Source: Apteryx mantelli (Eukaryota; Chordata; Aves; Apterygiformes; Apterygidae). Taken from it: a DNA stretch of 64,000 nt. Positions 23,390 through 35,299 of the stretch are shown here, one piece after another (the stretch's first letter is position 1; every line of letters begins with the position of its first letter). The notes beneath the pieces are model-generated. The model was not told the origin of the DNA. It searched no databases and was given only the letters and a program-made list of their open reading frames with translations. Location of the stretch: the NCBI RefSeq assembly GCF_036417845.1, contig NC_090015.1, forward strand, positions 440,781 to 504,780, in the 5' to 3' direction. A program made the position numbers and the translations under genes.

Positions 23390-23770
23390 GGTGCACAGAG
23401 AGGAAAAGGGAGTATTGGGGGGACAAGAGAACAAATCCAGAGCTGTGGGTGCAACAAAAGTAAAAAAAGGCAATGATAGAGCAAACAGAGTGACTCTGGG
23501 GGCACCAAAAGGCAAAGGGAGGGCCCTGGGGCACACCAAGAAGCACCCAGAAAACTCTGGGACGGGGGAGAAAGCTAAACGGAGAACTTTGTGGCATGCT
23601 GCAAAGCAAACACAGGGCCCTGGGGCACACTGAAAGGCACACAGGGGGCTTGGGGGCAACCCAGAATGTGAATTGAGGAGTCCTGAGGGCATCAGAGGGC
23701 AAATGCAGGGCTCTGGGGCAAACCAAAATCCAAATGAAGGGCCTTGGTGCACACCAGAGGGGCTGTAAGG
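23390..23770. repeat. Diverged ~40-bp GA-rich tandem repeat
   Basis: Units like ccctggggcacaccaaaggc followed by aaatggagggc repeat about nine times with strong divergence. They resemble the edge of the 17.1-20.3 kb array (20200-20330), so one repeat family appears to bracket the LTR/CpG-island segment. Confidence 0.75.
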
Positions 23771-24189
23771 CACATCACAGGGCTCGATGTGGCTGATGGG
23801 ACGGTGCCTGCAGGCTCCCCCCATCCCCACGGAAGCTCTCTCCCAGCTCCAGGCACGCAGGCCCCATCCCCAGACACACAAGGGACATTGCAAAGTGCTG
23901 AAAGCAAATCCGGGAGCAGTCTGAGGACCTCACGCAGCCCCGGAGGAGCTCTGGCTGCCCCCAGGATGATGGGAAACGCCACTGACACCGCCCCAAGGTC
24001 CAGGCAATGCAAGGGAAATTCCCCACAGCCCTGTGAACAGCATTGGGTCCCCTGGGAACCGCAGGGACCCCAAAGTACGAGGGACTTGGGGACCAGCTCC
24101 CAGCACCACACACAGTGTGTAACCTTCTCCCCTGGGCATCATCTTCAGGCAAAGCAATGGCAGGAACCACAGACATGAGTGCAAAGAAT

Positions 24190-26570
24190 AAAGCAACTGT
24201 TTATTGTTTGCTGCACAGAAACAACACCTGGGCGTGAGTCTGCCATGAAGGTCAGTGCCAGCATGCTTCCCCTTACCCTGTGACACCCGAAGAGTCATGA
24301 CCGCACCAGCGTTCATCCATCCGTCGGGGAAGGGTCAGCTCCTGCTGCTGGCCTTGAGGTGGCAGGTGTCTGAGTAGCCGACAGCCTACCCCCTCTGCTT
24401 TTTCCTTCAGGGATAGGATCCAGCTCTGAGAGTTGAGAGGAAAACGCCTGATCTCACCTGTCTGCGCTTCTGCCCTACCCCAGACTAGAGCCCTGCAGGA
24501 CACTTTCACAGCGCTCAGCTCGCCCGTCACATTGCTAGTCTCGGTGCGATGGGCCTGCGCGGCATGAAACCCAGACCTCAGGTCAGCGCGCAGAGCTGAA
24601 CGCTGGGTACAGGGGAAGGTTACAAACCCCAAAGGAGGGTTCGCAGCCTGCTGCTTAGGCTTCGGGGCTTCCAGTTTATTATCCAAGGATTTAGCCCTTT
24701 TTGTTTATCAGTAAGCCGTAAACCCTGCACCCTAAGTGACAAGCTGCGAGTCTTGGAACCCAAATGGTTGCCGAGGCTTTAGAATTTATGGATGAGGTTG
24801 GATTTTAAATCCTGCGCCCTGATCGCTAAGTGAGTAAACTGTAACCTCTGACCGATAAAGACTGAGCCCCACAAAATAAAGTAATACACCATAACCCCCG
24901 AGTGACAGACCCTCAACAACAAACTAAACAATAAACCTTAAGTGAAAAAACTTCAAACCCTCAGCTTTAAGCAAGAAACACCAAAGCACCCATGAGCATG
25001 AGAACAATACAGAGAAGCCAAGGGGTTCTGCCCACAGCTTAAGAATTTTCCCCTTCATTTAGAAGGGCAGCAGAGCAGGAAGACACGCACCAGAACCATG
25101 TTACAGTTGCTGTTTATAGGCTTGGTTTTAGCCACCATTCAAACGTGAGCATGTGCAAGAATCACGCCACTGGACTGCACTAAGCTGCGCTTCCACTGAA
25201 TCTACCTGAAACACCACACACATGAATTCATCTCCATTACAATTAACTTCATATTTTTGGTCCTCTCAGCTCCACGGGCAAACATCCAGAACCAGTGGCA
25301 TCTATTACCACCAACCAGTCTTTCCTTAAGGAAAGTGGTACCTGCTAAGAGAGAGACATCTGTGACAACCGGTAACGCTCCTTCTGCGGTCACTAATGAC
25401 ACCTCAGAAATCTTTTTCTCTGGCCCGTAAATTGCACCCTGAAGAATAACCAGAAAATGCCTCACAGTGGCCAGAACTACGGTAAAATGCTGTAGCTTGG
25501 AAAATATTTTTTATGATGTAAAACAGGTATATTTTTAGCCTATTATCCACATTATGAACATTCATAGTCCAAGCAGCCTAGCCACATCACTTGCATTCCC
25601 ACTCCTAGGCACGCCCATCACCTATGTATTGCCTGCACCACCTCCAGTCCCCCAAAAACAACCTCCCGCTCCCCCCCACCCAACAGCACCCAGACTGCTA
25701 CACCATCTCCCCATTCCCAGTGCGGGAACAGCCGCCTTCTGCTTCCCAGCCTCTCTCACGCACAACGCAGCCCCAGGATGTAGCTGTGCCTGCGTTGCCA
25801 GTCCGAGCTCATCCTGCACAGCTGGCTGTAGATCCCCCCCAGAGCTCCCAGCTGTGAGGCTCTTTCCACTGCTGGACTACACTTCAGTGCCTGCAGAGAG
25901 ACTGGGACGAGAGGCCAGGCAACTGCACAGCCCTCACAGGACGATCCCCTCGTCCGTGGCCTGTATTTGCTCCCGCAGTTATGACCGACCGTCACCTTTT
26001 CCAGCTCCATTTCATCACCAGGATGTCACGGCAGCCTTTTCAGATAGGCCGGCTCATTCAGGCACCCAGCAAACTCCAGCCTTCAGTAGCTGATACTCCA
26101 CAGGGAAAGCGCAGTGTGGAGAGATGTGGCAGTGCTGGAAGTGGCTTACTCAGCATAGAAACACACATACCCCACACAGAAAGGGGAGACGAGCAGTCTG
26201 CCTTTGCCTACCCCCCTCTCACTCACCGCAGGCAGGAAAAGGGAAGCTGAAACCTCTCGGATGCCCAGGTGACCCTCAGCACCTGCACCCACCCAGCAGT
26301 GAGGCAGCCCGCCGGCCCCGTGCCGCCGCTCCCGCCCTCTGTCTCCCAAAGCCCAGCTGCGCTTCTCAGCTTAGCAAAGCCACAGAGCCCTGCACGAATA
26401 AAACACAGGCACAAAAGACCCCTGGGAAGCAGCTCTCAGTCACCCCCAGACCCCTCAGAAAGCAGCAGTCCGCGAATGCGGTATAAAACGACCAACGGCC
26501 GCCGCGCGCCCCGCCCCGCCCCGCCCCTTTCCCGCCCTTCCCAACGGCCGCCGCGCGGGGGCGCCATGGC
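24190..26570 (-). other. Possible minus-strand transcription unit, unidentified
   Basis: The best exon is 25342-25438. It has acceptor TTATTCTTCAG and donor TTAGCAG|GTACCA, and 97 bases open in one frame (for example EKKISEVSLVTAEGALPVV). A minus-strand AATAAA lies at 24200-24205, a donor AGACAG|GTGAGATC near 24457-24470, and a CpG island at 26480-26720 could be the promoter. I could not connect these into one frame and do not recognise the peptide. Confidence 0.25.
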
Positions 26571-26720
26571 GGCGGGCGCCTCTGCCCGCCGGGCGGCGGG
26601 GGAGGCCGCCGGGAGCCGCAGAGCAGCGGCCGCGCTGGTGCCGGATCCCAGCAGCGCGCGCTCCCCTCTGCGCCCCCCCCCCCCCCCCGCCGCAACCCAG
26701 GGCAGGGGAAACAGCTTGAA
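26480..26720. promoter_or_regulatory. CpG island with YY1-like site
   Basis: Very CG-rich, with GCGCCATGGCGGCGG in the middle and a C run at 26679-26694. It lies 0.9 kb upstream of the sulfotransferase start codon and could feed that gene's untranslated first exon, or a divergent minus-strand transcript. Confidence 0.55.
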
Positions 26721-27433
26721 ACGAGGGGAGACAAGCCGAGGCCAGAGATGTTTATTGTGCCAGGCCATGCGTGTGCACGCCCCTCAGCCAAACGCACGCA
26801 TACACATGCACACGTGCCTTTGCATGACTGAATGCACACATACCCCCCCACACACACACGAGTGCAAGCCCCCCCCACAATTGCATAGATGCACCCCCCC
26901 ACCCGCCCCCCCCCCCCCCCCACACACACCCTGGCCAATTGCCAGGAGGCAGGGCCTGGGGCTGGGGGAGGCTATGGGAATGGGGGGGGGGGGGGGGAGA
27001 GAGATGCAGTGTGACAGCCCTATAGGGGGTATTAAGGTGGGGGCCTGGAGTATGAGGATTTGGGGGCAGCAAGGGCATGGGGAAGGGGACAGTGTCAGGT
27101 AACTGCAAGACGGAGGAGGAGGAGAGGTAAACTGTGCATGGGGAAGGGATAGGGACGCAGCTCCCAGGAAGGCAGAGCCTGGCATCCTGACCACAGCGCC
27201 CACACCGCGTGCAGGTGCCTCTCTCCCTGCTAGACTGGGCTTGCCCCAGTCCCGTGCTGTCCCTGCGGTGCCCCGGCCCTAGCGCTCAGCAGGCGTTCTC
27301 CGCAGCAGCCTTTGCCCAGGCTCTCACCTCCCCTTCTTGCATAAGATCCGGTTGGGAACACCCTGGGCCATTCATCCGGGGCTGGCACTGAGCCTCTCCC
27401 TCCTCTGCAGCGCCTGCCGCCTCGCTCCCAGCC

Positions 27434-29415
<1,982 letters not shown>

Positions 29416-29524
29416 AGCCAGGGCAGCGGCCGGGTCTGCCGTGGGGCAGGACGCCATCCCCCCCATGCTGGGGGAGGGGGGCATGTGGGCAGGGCCACCC
29501 CCCCCCCCCAACCTGCACCAGGGC

Positions 29525-29604
29525 AATAAAGAAGGTCAAACAGCCTGCACTGCACTGTGGGGCAGAGCCCCCCCCCCCCCCCCAACCCACCCCAGGGCAA
29601 TAAA
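29525..29604 (+). terminator. Duplicated polyadenylation signals of the sulfotransferase gene
   Basis: AATAAA at 29525-29530 and again at 29599-29604. Each follows a poly-C stretch and cagggcaataaag, so a ~75-base segment containing the signal has been tandemly duplicated. Confidence 0.85.
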
Positions 29605-29619
29605 GAGGTCATGAAGCCT

Positions 29620-30690
29620 GCGCCATGCCGTGGGGCAGAGCCCTTGCCCCCTGCGGTGGAAGGACACAGCCTGTGCCGCAAAGGTTCGGGGCGCCCCACA
29701 ATGCGCCACAGAGAAGGGCTCCTACATCTGCAGGCGTTTTACAGCCCCGAATGTGGCCTGGTTACTCATTACCCTGCAGCGGGCCTTATCTGTTGGGCCC
29801 GGTGTCCCTTGGCCCCACGGCACCCGTCTGCCCCACACGCCCCCGCGGTCAGGCACGCAAGACATGAAGGAGCCAACGGGGGGGGCAACCACCCCTCTGC
29901 ATTCATTGGGGTTCACTGACAGGGAAGGGGGCTGCCTGCAGGTGAGGCAGCTCCGGCCCTCCCTGCCCCATGGCAAGGCAGCCCCCCGGAGCAGCGTCCA
30001 CCTGGGACATGTTGATGTACTTGTGCTCAGCCTGCAAACAGCCTAGCGAGGCTGTGGGGGACAGAGATGGGGTTGGTGGCAGGGCATCCCCATGCCATCC
30101 CTGCCCCGTCCCCTCTACTCACCCTGACGTGGGTCCAAGGTGTCCGTGGGGGGCAGATATCGCCCTGCCGGGGGGGAGGAGGGGATAACTTCATGACTGC
30201 CAAGTCCCTGCCTTGCCCTCTGATCCCCATGGCCGCCCCTTGGCCCCACACCTCAATCCCCGAGTCTCTGTTCTACCTGCCCTCCTGCAGCCCCACATTC
30301 GACACCCCCCCCCCCCCTCCAGCTCCTTGCTCGCCTCCTGCTCCCACATCTCACTGCCTCCAAGATATCTACGGGGCACTTGGCGCTGGGGGGGGGCTGG
30401 GGGGGCCCTGCGCTGCCCCCCAGAGCCGGCACAGCCCACAGAGTGGCAGGCAGTCCCCCCACCCACCCCCACAGCCACAGGCTTGCCGTGGGGCTCGTCG
30501 CGTGCCTGTCCGCCTGCCTGCCATGGGGCTCGCCGCACTGCCCCCCCCCCCCCCGACTTCCTGCCCGCCTCCCGCTTCCTCTCGCACCTCTGCCCCACGG
30601 CGCAACGACGGCAATGGGGGCCCAGCCCCAAAGCCCGCCCCTACCACCCGCCCCATGGCGCAGAGATGCCCAGGCACAGCTCGGTGCAGC
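29620..30690. other. Intergenic, no gene recognised
   Basis: GC-rich spacer between the tail-to-tail sulfotransferase and LAT genes, with several C or G runs of 9-13 bases. No exon set found. Confidence 0.6.
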
Positions 30691-30699
30691 TCCCATGGC

Positions 30700-30705
30700 T
30701 TTATT
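30700..30705 (-). terminator. LAT polyadenylation signal
   Basis: TTTATT on the plus strand (AATAAA on the minus strand), about 370 bases past the LAT stop codon. Confidence 0.8.
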
Positions 30706-31077
30706 CAGCGTTACGGGGGGGACAGGGGCCCCGGGTCGGGGCACGGGGGCCCCCAGGCCCCCAGGTCAGGGCTGGGGGCCAGTGGGGGCTGCTTCTCAGG
30801 ATGTGTCAGAAGAAGGTGCACAGACGGGGGGGGGGGGGGATGCAATAAATTAACAGGGACAGGGGTGTCCCGGCCAGTTCCGAGGGACTCCAGCCACCGG
30901 TCCTGGCGCTAACGCGGGGCGACAGCCAGCAGCGCCTGCGAGAGAGACCAGGGTCACCCGGGCCCGAGGGGCTGGTTCGGGGCACGAGGGCCCAGGTCGG
31001 GGCGGGGGGGGGGGGCTGGATGTGGGGTGCACGGGGTTGGCATGCCGCACGCGGGCCGGCCAGGGGTCACCTGGTGC

Positions 31078-33587
31078 TCAGTGTTGCAGGTTCTCGTAGT
31101 CTGGGGCATCCTCCTCGCTCTCGCTGGCTGTGGGGGACACGGGGGTGCCCCGCAGTGAGGGGGGAGCACGGCTTGTATGGGGTGCCCCATGGCTATGGGG
31201 GGGGGGTCTCAGCCTGTGTGGGGCAGGCCAAAGTGGCCCCAAAACACTCACTGTAGCGGGGCGTGGGGCTGGCCCCAGCCTCAGGGACGTTGACGTACTC
31301 CAGGCTGTCAGCTGTAGGGAGCAGAGCGGGGGTGAGAGGTGAGATGGGGATGGGGTTGGGGGGCCCAGCACCACAGCCCTGCCCCACGGCACGCGACTCA
31401 CCCAGGGACTGGCGGTGGGCGTCGGGGACGTTCTCGTACTCGCCGGGCGCCGCTGCCGGAGAGAGGGGGTCGGGGGGGGACAAGGCAGAGGGGACCCGGG
31501 ATGGTGACCGAGCTGAGGGCAGCGGGGGCTGGGATGGGGACAGGGACGGGGTGCCGGGGCTCACCGGAGGAGCTGCTGTCCCTGGCCTGGGGTTGCTGGG
31601 GCGGGTTGGGCTGGGCCGTGCCATCCGGGAGCACCTCGCTGCGAGGGGAAGGCACAGGGTGACACCGGGGACGGGGGGGATGTCGGGGACAGCCCCCGCC
31701 CCCCCGGCCCCCACAGCGGTGGCACCCACACGTAGCCGGTGGCGTAGAGCTCGTTGTTGTAGTCGTCCTCACTCTCGGGGGCCGCCGGGGGGGCAGGGGA
31801 CGGGGCCCGCGGCCAGGCACCCCGGGGATGGCCGCCCGCCTCACCCTCGTTCTCGTAGCTGGGCACGCTGTCTGGGAACACACAGGGACATCAGCACTGC
31901 CAGCCACGGGGCACACGCTCTGTCCCCACGGGGTGACCCCACAGCCTGTGGTGACACTGGCACGGGGACCTCACCCTGTCCCCAACCACCCCCACCCCCC
32001 AGTGTCCCTCAGTGACACCGGGACAGGGACTTCACCACGTCCCCCCCCCCGGACCCTATGTCCCACAGTGACACTGGGACAGGGACCTCACTGCATCCTC
32101 AAAACCATCCCAGGTGCCCTGTGTCCCACTGTGACACTGGCAGGGATGTCACCCATGTCCTCCCCCAGGAACTCCATGTCACTGCTGGGAACCCTAGGGC
32201 AAGGATGTCACCGTGTCCCCACACCCCCCCAGGACCCTGCACTTGCCGTTGTCCGGTTCCGGGTGGGTGAAGGAGACCTTGCGGCTCTGAGGGGCTTGCG
32301 GGGACCGCCTGGGGGGAGAGAGGGGTCAGACTTCATGTCCGCATCCCCCTGTCCCACATAGGGACATGTCACCCCTGTCCCAGTCACTCACGGGATGGAC
32401 AGGAACAGCTCTGCTGAGGTCACCGGCTGCTGCTTGATCGGGGTGCGAGAGGGGCCTAGGGGGACAGAGGTGTCATGGGGTGAGGGATGGGGATGCCACA
32501 GGGTTGGGGACACTGCAAGGTGAGGGACAGAGCCACTGTGGGGATGGGGATGTTGAAGGGTGATGGATGGGGATGCACAGGAATAGGCTTGCTGTAGGGC
32601 TGTGGGACAAGGATGCTGTGGGGTGAGATGTGGAGACAGGGACACTGCGGGGTGAGGACCAGGGATGCCATGGAGTCCGGGACAAGGATGCCTCGGGGAC
32701 AGAGAGAGATCACAGGGTTATGGACAGGGATGCTGCAGGATGATGGATGGGGATGGATAGGGATGCACAAGGATGGGGCTGCTGTGGGGTGAGGGACAGG
32801 GATGGGGACACTGTGGGGTGAGGAAGGCTGATGCACAGGGACGTGGCACTGGGGATGGGGACGCTGTGGGGTGAGGAAGGCTGATGCAGAGGGATGTGGC
32901 ACTGGGGACGCATGGGGATGGGGACACCATGGGGTAAGGAAGGCTGATGCACAGGAACGTGGCACTGGGGACGCATGGGGATGGGGACACTGTGGGGTGA
33001 AGAAGGCTGACGCACAGGGACATGGCACTGGGGACGCACGGGGATGGGGACACCGTGGGGTAAGGAAGGCTGATGCACAGGAACGTGGCACTGGGGACGC
33101 ATGGGGATGGGGACACTGTGGGGTGAGGAAGGCTGACACGCAGGGACATGGCACCGGGGACACACAGGGATGGGGACGCTGTGGCAGAGGGGACAGGCCC
33201 AGAAAGGGGCAGATACTCACACCTGGGCCGTGTCAGCAGCATGAAGCTGTTGTGGGGCTCACAGGGTGGGGGCCTGGGGAGAACACACATGGTTAGAGCC
33301 CCCCCCGGGGACCCCAGCTCCTGGGGCCCCTGTTCCACCCCAAATCCCCTCCTATGCCCTGACACTCACTTGTACTCATAGTTGTCAATCTGGGCACCAT
33401 GGCCTGGGGGGAAAAGAGCGGAGTGAGATGGGGGGGGTCCCCAAGCACCCCCCACCACCACCCCAGCATGGGGCCTGCCCCACTCACCATGGGGGTCGCG
33501 GCAGCGGGCGCAGAGGGCAGCCAGCAGCACGGTCGGGACAAGCAGGAGGAGGCCCCAGAGCACCCCGTAGGGCCACAGCGCGTCCAT
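31078..33587 (-). CDS. LAT: LAT, linker for activation of T cells
   Basis: A membrane scaffold phosphorylated by ZAP-70 that gathers PLCG1, GRB2 and GADS at the T-cell receptor. Coding exons (5'->3'): 33488-33587, 33370-33403, 33221-33273, 32392-32455, 32247-32308, 31730-31871, 31565-31638, 31402-31452, 31252-31311, 31078-31127. They give 229 residues in perfect phase. The short extracellular end and membrane segment (about 8-25) are followed by the palmitoylation pair C26-A-R-C29. Tyrosine motifs: YENE (Y110), YNNE (Y142), GYVEVLPD (Y151, the PLCG1 site), YENV (Y182), YVNV (Y199) and YENL (Y224). Exon 5 ends with a GC donor. Exon 6 includes the linker that some mammalian isoforms splice out. 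The start codon sits 6 bases into its exon, so an untranslated exon lies upstream. Confidence 0.95.
32828..33195. repeat. 63-bp minisatellite in a LAT intron
   Basis: Six copies, five steps of 53 then 63 bases (ctgatgc/ctgacgc at 32828, 32881, 32944, 33007, 33070, 33133). They lie between LAT exons 3 and 4. A looser ggggatggggacactg repeat continues leftward to about 32470. Confidence 0.93.
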
Positions 33588-33599
33588 GAGGCCTGTGGG

Positions 33600-35200
33600 G
33601 ACACGTCGGGGCAGCCCGGAGGCCCGGTCCCCTGGGGTATTGTGGGTTAGGGCAGAGACACTTAGGTCCCCCGAGAGATGCGATGGAGCTTGTGGGTTGG
33701 AGCAGGGCGTTTCAGCTGCCCGGAGGGGCAGCGGGGGCATGGGGCAGGGCTCCCCGGGTCCCTGGCACCCACCCGGTGACTCAGCACCGCAGAGCCGGCG
33801 GCTCTGCAGGTGCCGGAGGCGGGTGCAGCGCAGCTCCCGCTGCTGCTGCGGTTTCCACCCCCGGCCCCAGCGCCGAGCCCGGCACAGCTGCAGAGCCGTC
33901 AGCACCCACGCAGGATCCAGCCCCGAGAGCAGGGCAGAGACCTCGGCGCCAGGGGTCTCCAGCGCTCAGAAACCTGGACATCCCAGTGCTGCTTCCCCGC
34001 TGCGTTAAGGAACGTGGTGTTGGGAAGCGCCAGCATCCCGCATTAGGGGACACAAGCATCGGGCTGCTCCAGCGCCCTTAGGGAAACCAGGCATGTGGTG
34101 CTCCGGCCCCATGTTAATGAACTTGGGCATCCCGGTACTCCGGCACCCTGTGACAGGGAAGCCAGGCATCTGGGTGCTCCAGCCCCCCGCGCTCCAGCAG
34201 CAAAGCCAGGCATCTCAGCCCCCTGCCTCTGCTGTATCAGCTTCCAGGAGGGAACCCAGACATCTGGGCACCCCGTCCCAACGGACGCAGGGAGGAGACG
34301 GGCCACAGCAATCGCCCAGGGCCCAAAGCAGCTCAACAGGAAGAGCGGAGATGGTATCGATCCAGCGCAAAGCAGGGCCATGCCACGGGACAGGAGCAGC
34401 TTGTCCCCCCCACCGCCACCCAGGAGAGCCAGGGGGAGCAGGGACAACGGGCCCTGCTCCAGGGTGGCGAAGGAGCCAGAGGCGACGCAGGGAACCCAGG
34501 CATCCGGGCGCTCCCTTGCTCAGGAACCCAGGACCCTGAGAAGTCCCCCTGCTCCATCGCTACATGCTAGGGAAACCCGACGTCCAGGCGCCCCATCGCC
34601 TGGTGCTCAGAAACTCGGGCATCGGGCGCCCCATCGCGAGCTGGGGACTCGAGGGGGCTGGTGCCCTGTGGCTCTCAGCTCCATCACACTGAGCCGGGGA
34701 AACCAGGCGGCCAGGCGCCTCGCGCTCCGCTGGGGAACCCAAGGCGTCCGGGCGCCCCGGGCAGGGCTTCGCCAGAGGCGTCCGCATGTCCACGCCAGGC
34801 CAGGGCACGAGGTCCGCGGCCCCCCCCGCCCCCGCGCCTACCTGGGCCCTGGCGACGTCCGGCTCTGCCTCCTCCTCGCACTGCCTGGCAGCCCCGGTCG
34901 GTCCTCGCACGCGCGGGGCCCCCACCCCCTCCAGGAAGCTGCGGGCAGCCCGCCCGTGGGGCAGGAAGTCGGGGGGAGGCGCGGGGGGGGTGGGCACGGC
35001 TGTGCGAGGCCAGGCAAGCTCTCCTGCGAGGCCGGGCCCAGGGAGGCACGCGCCCACGTGACGGCCTCGCACGCTCGCGCGAGGGACGCGTTGCGGGGGG
35101 GGGCCAACTGGCACCCCGGCGGCGCAAGGCATCCGCACGCCTGCGCTCAGGGCCTGCAGGAGCCCCCTGCCGCTCCCCAGGACCACGTGGAGCCAGGAGA
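33600..35200. other. LAT upstream region and CpG-rich block
   Basis: It holds the presumed LAT 5' untranslated exon and promoter. It also has a degenerate repeat of gaacccaggcatccgggcgc type (34090-34760) and a CpG-dense block (about 34720-35170, including ctcgcacgctcgcgcgaggg). I could not place the LAT transcription start. No further coding exon recognised. Confidence 0.55.
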
Positions 35201-35213
35201 GACGTAAAAAGGG

Positions 35214-35219
35214 TTTAAT
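35214..35219 (-). terminator. SPNS1 polyadenylation signal (ATTAAA)
   Basis: TTTAAT on the plus strand, the common ATTAAA variant on the minus strand, 81 bases past the SPNS1 stop. Confidence 0.75.
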
Positions 35220-35299
35220 GGAGTACAAACCAGTCCCGTCCCCCTAGTGTCCCTGAGCTGTCCCCACTGTGGGGACGTTCTCGAGGCAGGGGCCACGGC

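Noticed and set aside
24190-24230. AATAAA/TTTATT pair as the end of a processed pseudogene
   Set aside because: No poly(A) tract, target duplication or recognisable coding sequence adjoins it.
31565-31731. LAT exon ending at TAC|GTGTGG
   Set aside because: This leaves the wrong phase for EVLPDG in the next exon; the donor two bases later (TACGT|GTGGGT) restores the conserved GY-x-VLPD motif.
33366-33905. Upstream in-frame Met extension of LAT
   Set aside because: The longer frame runs through an intron; the CCCCACAG acceptor directly precedes the MDALWPYG start, which fits the short LAT ectodomain.
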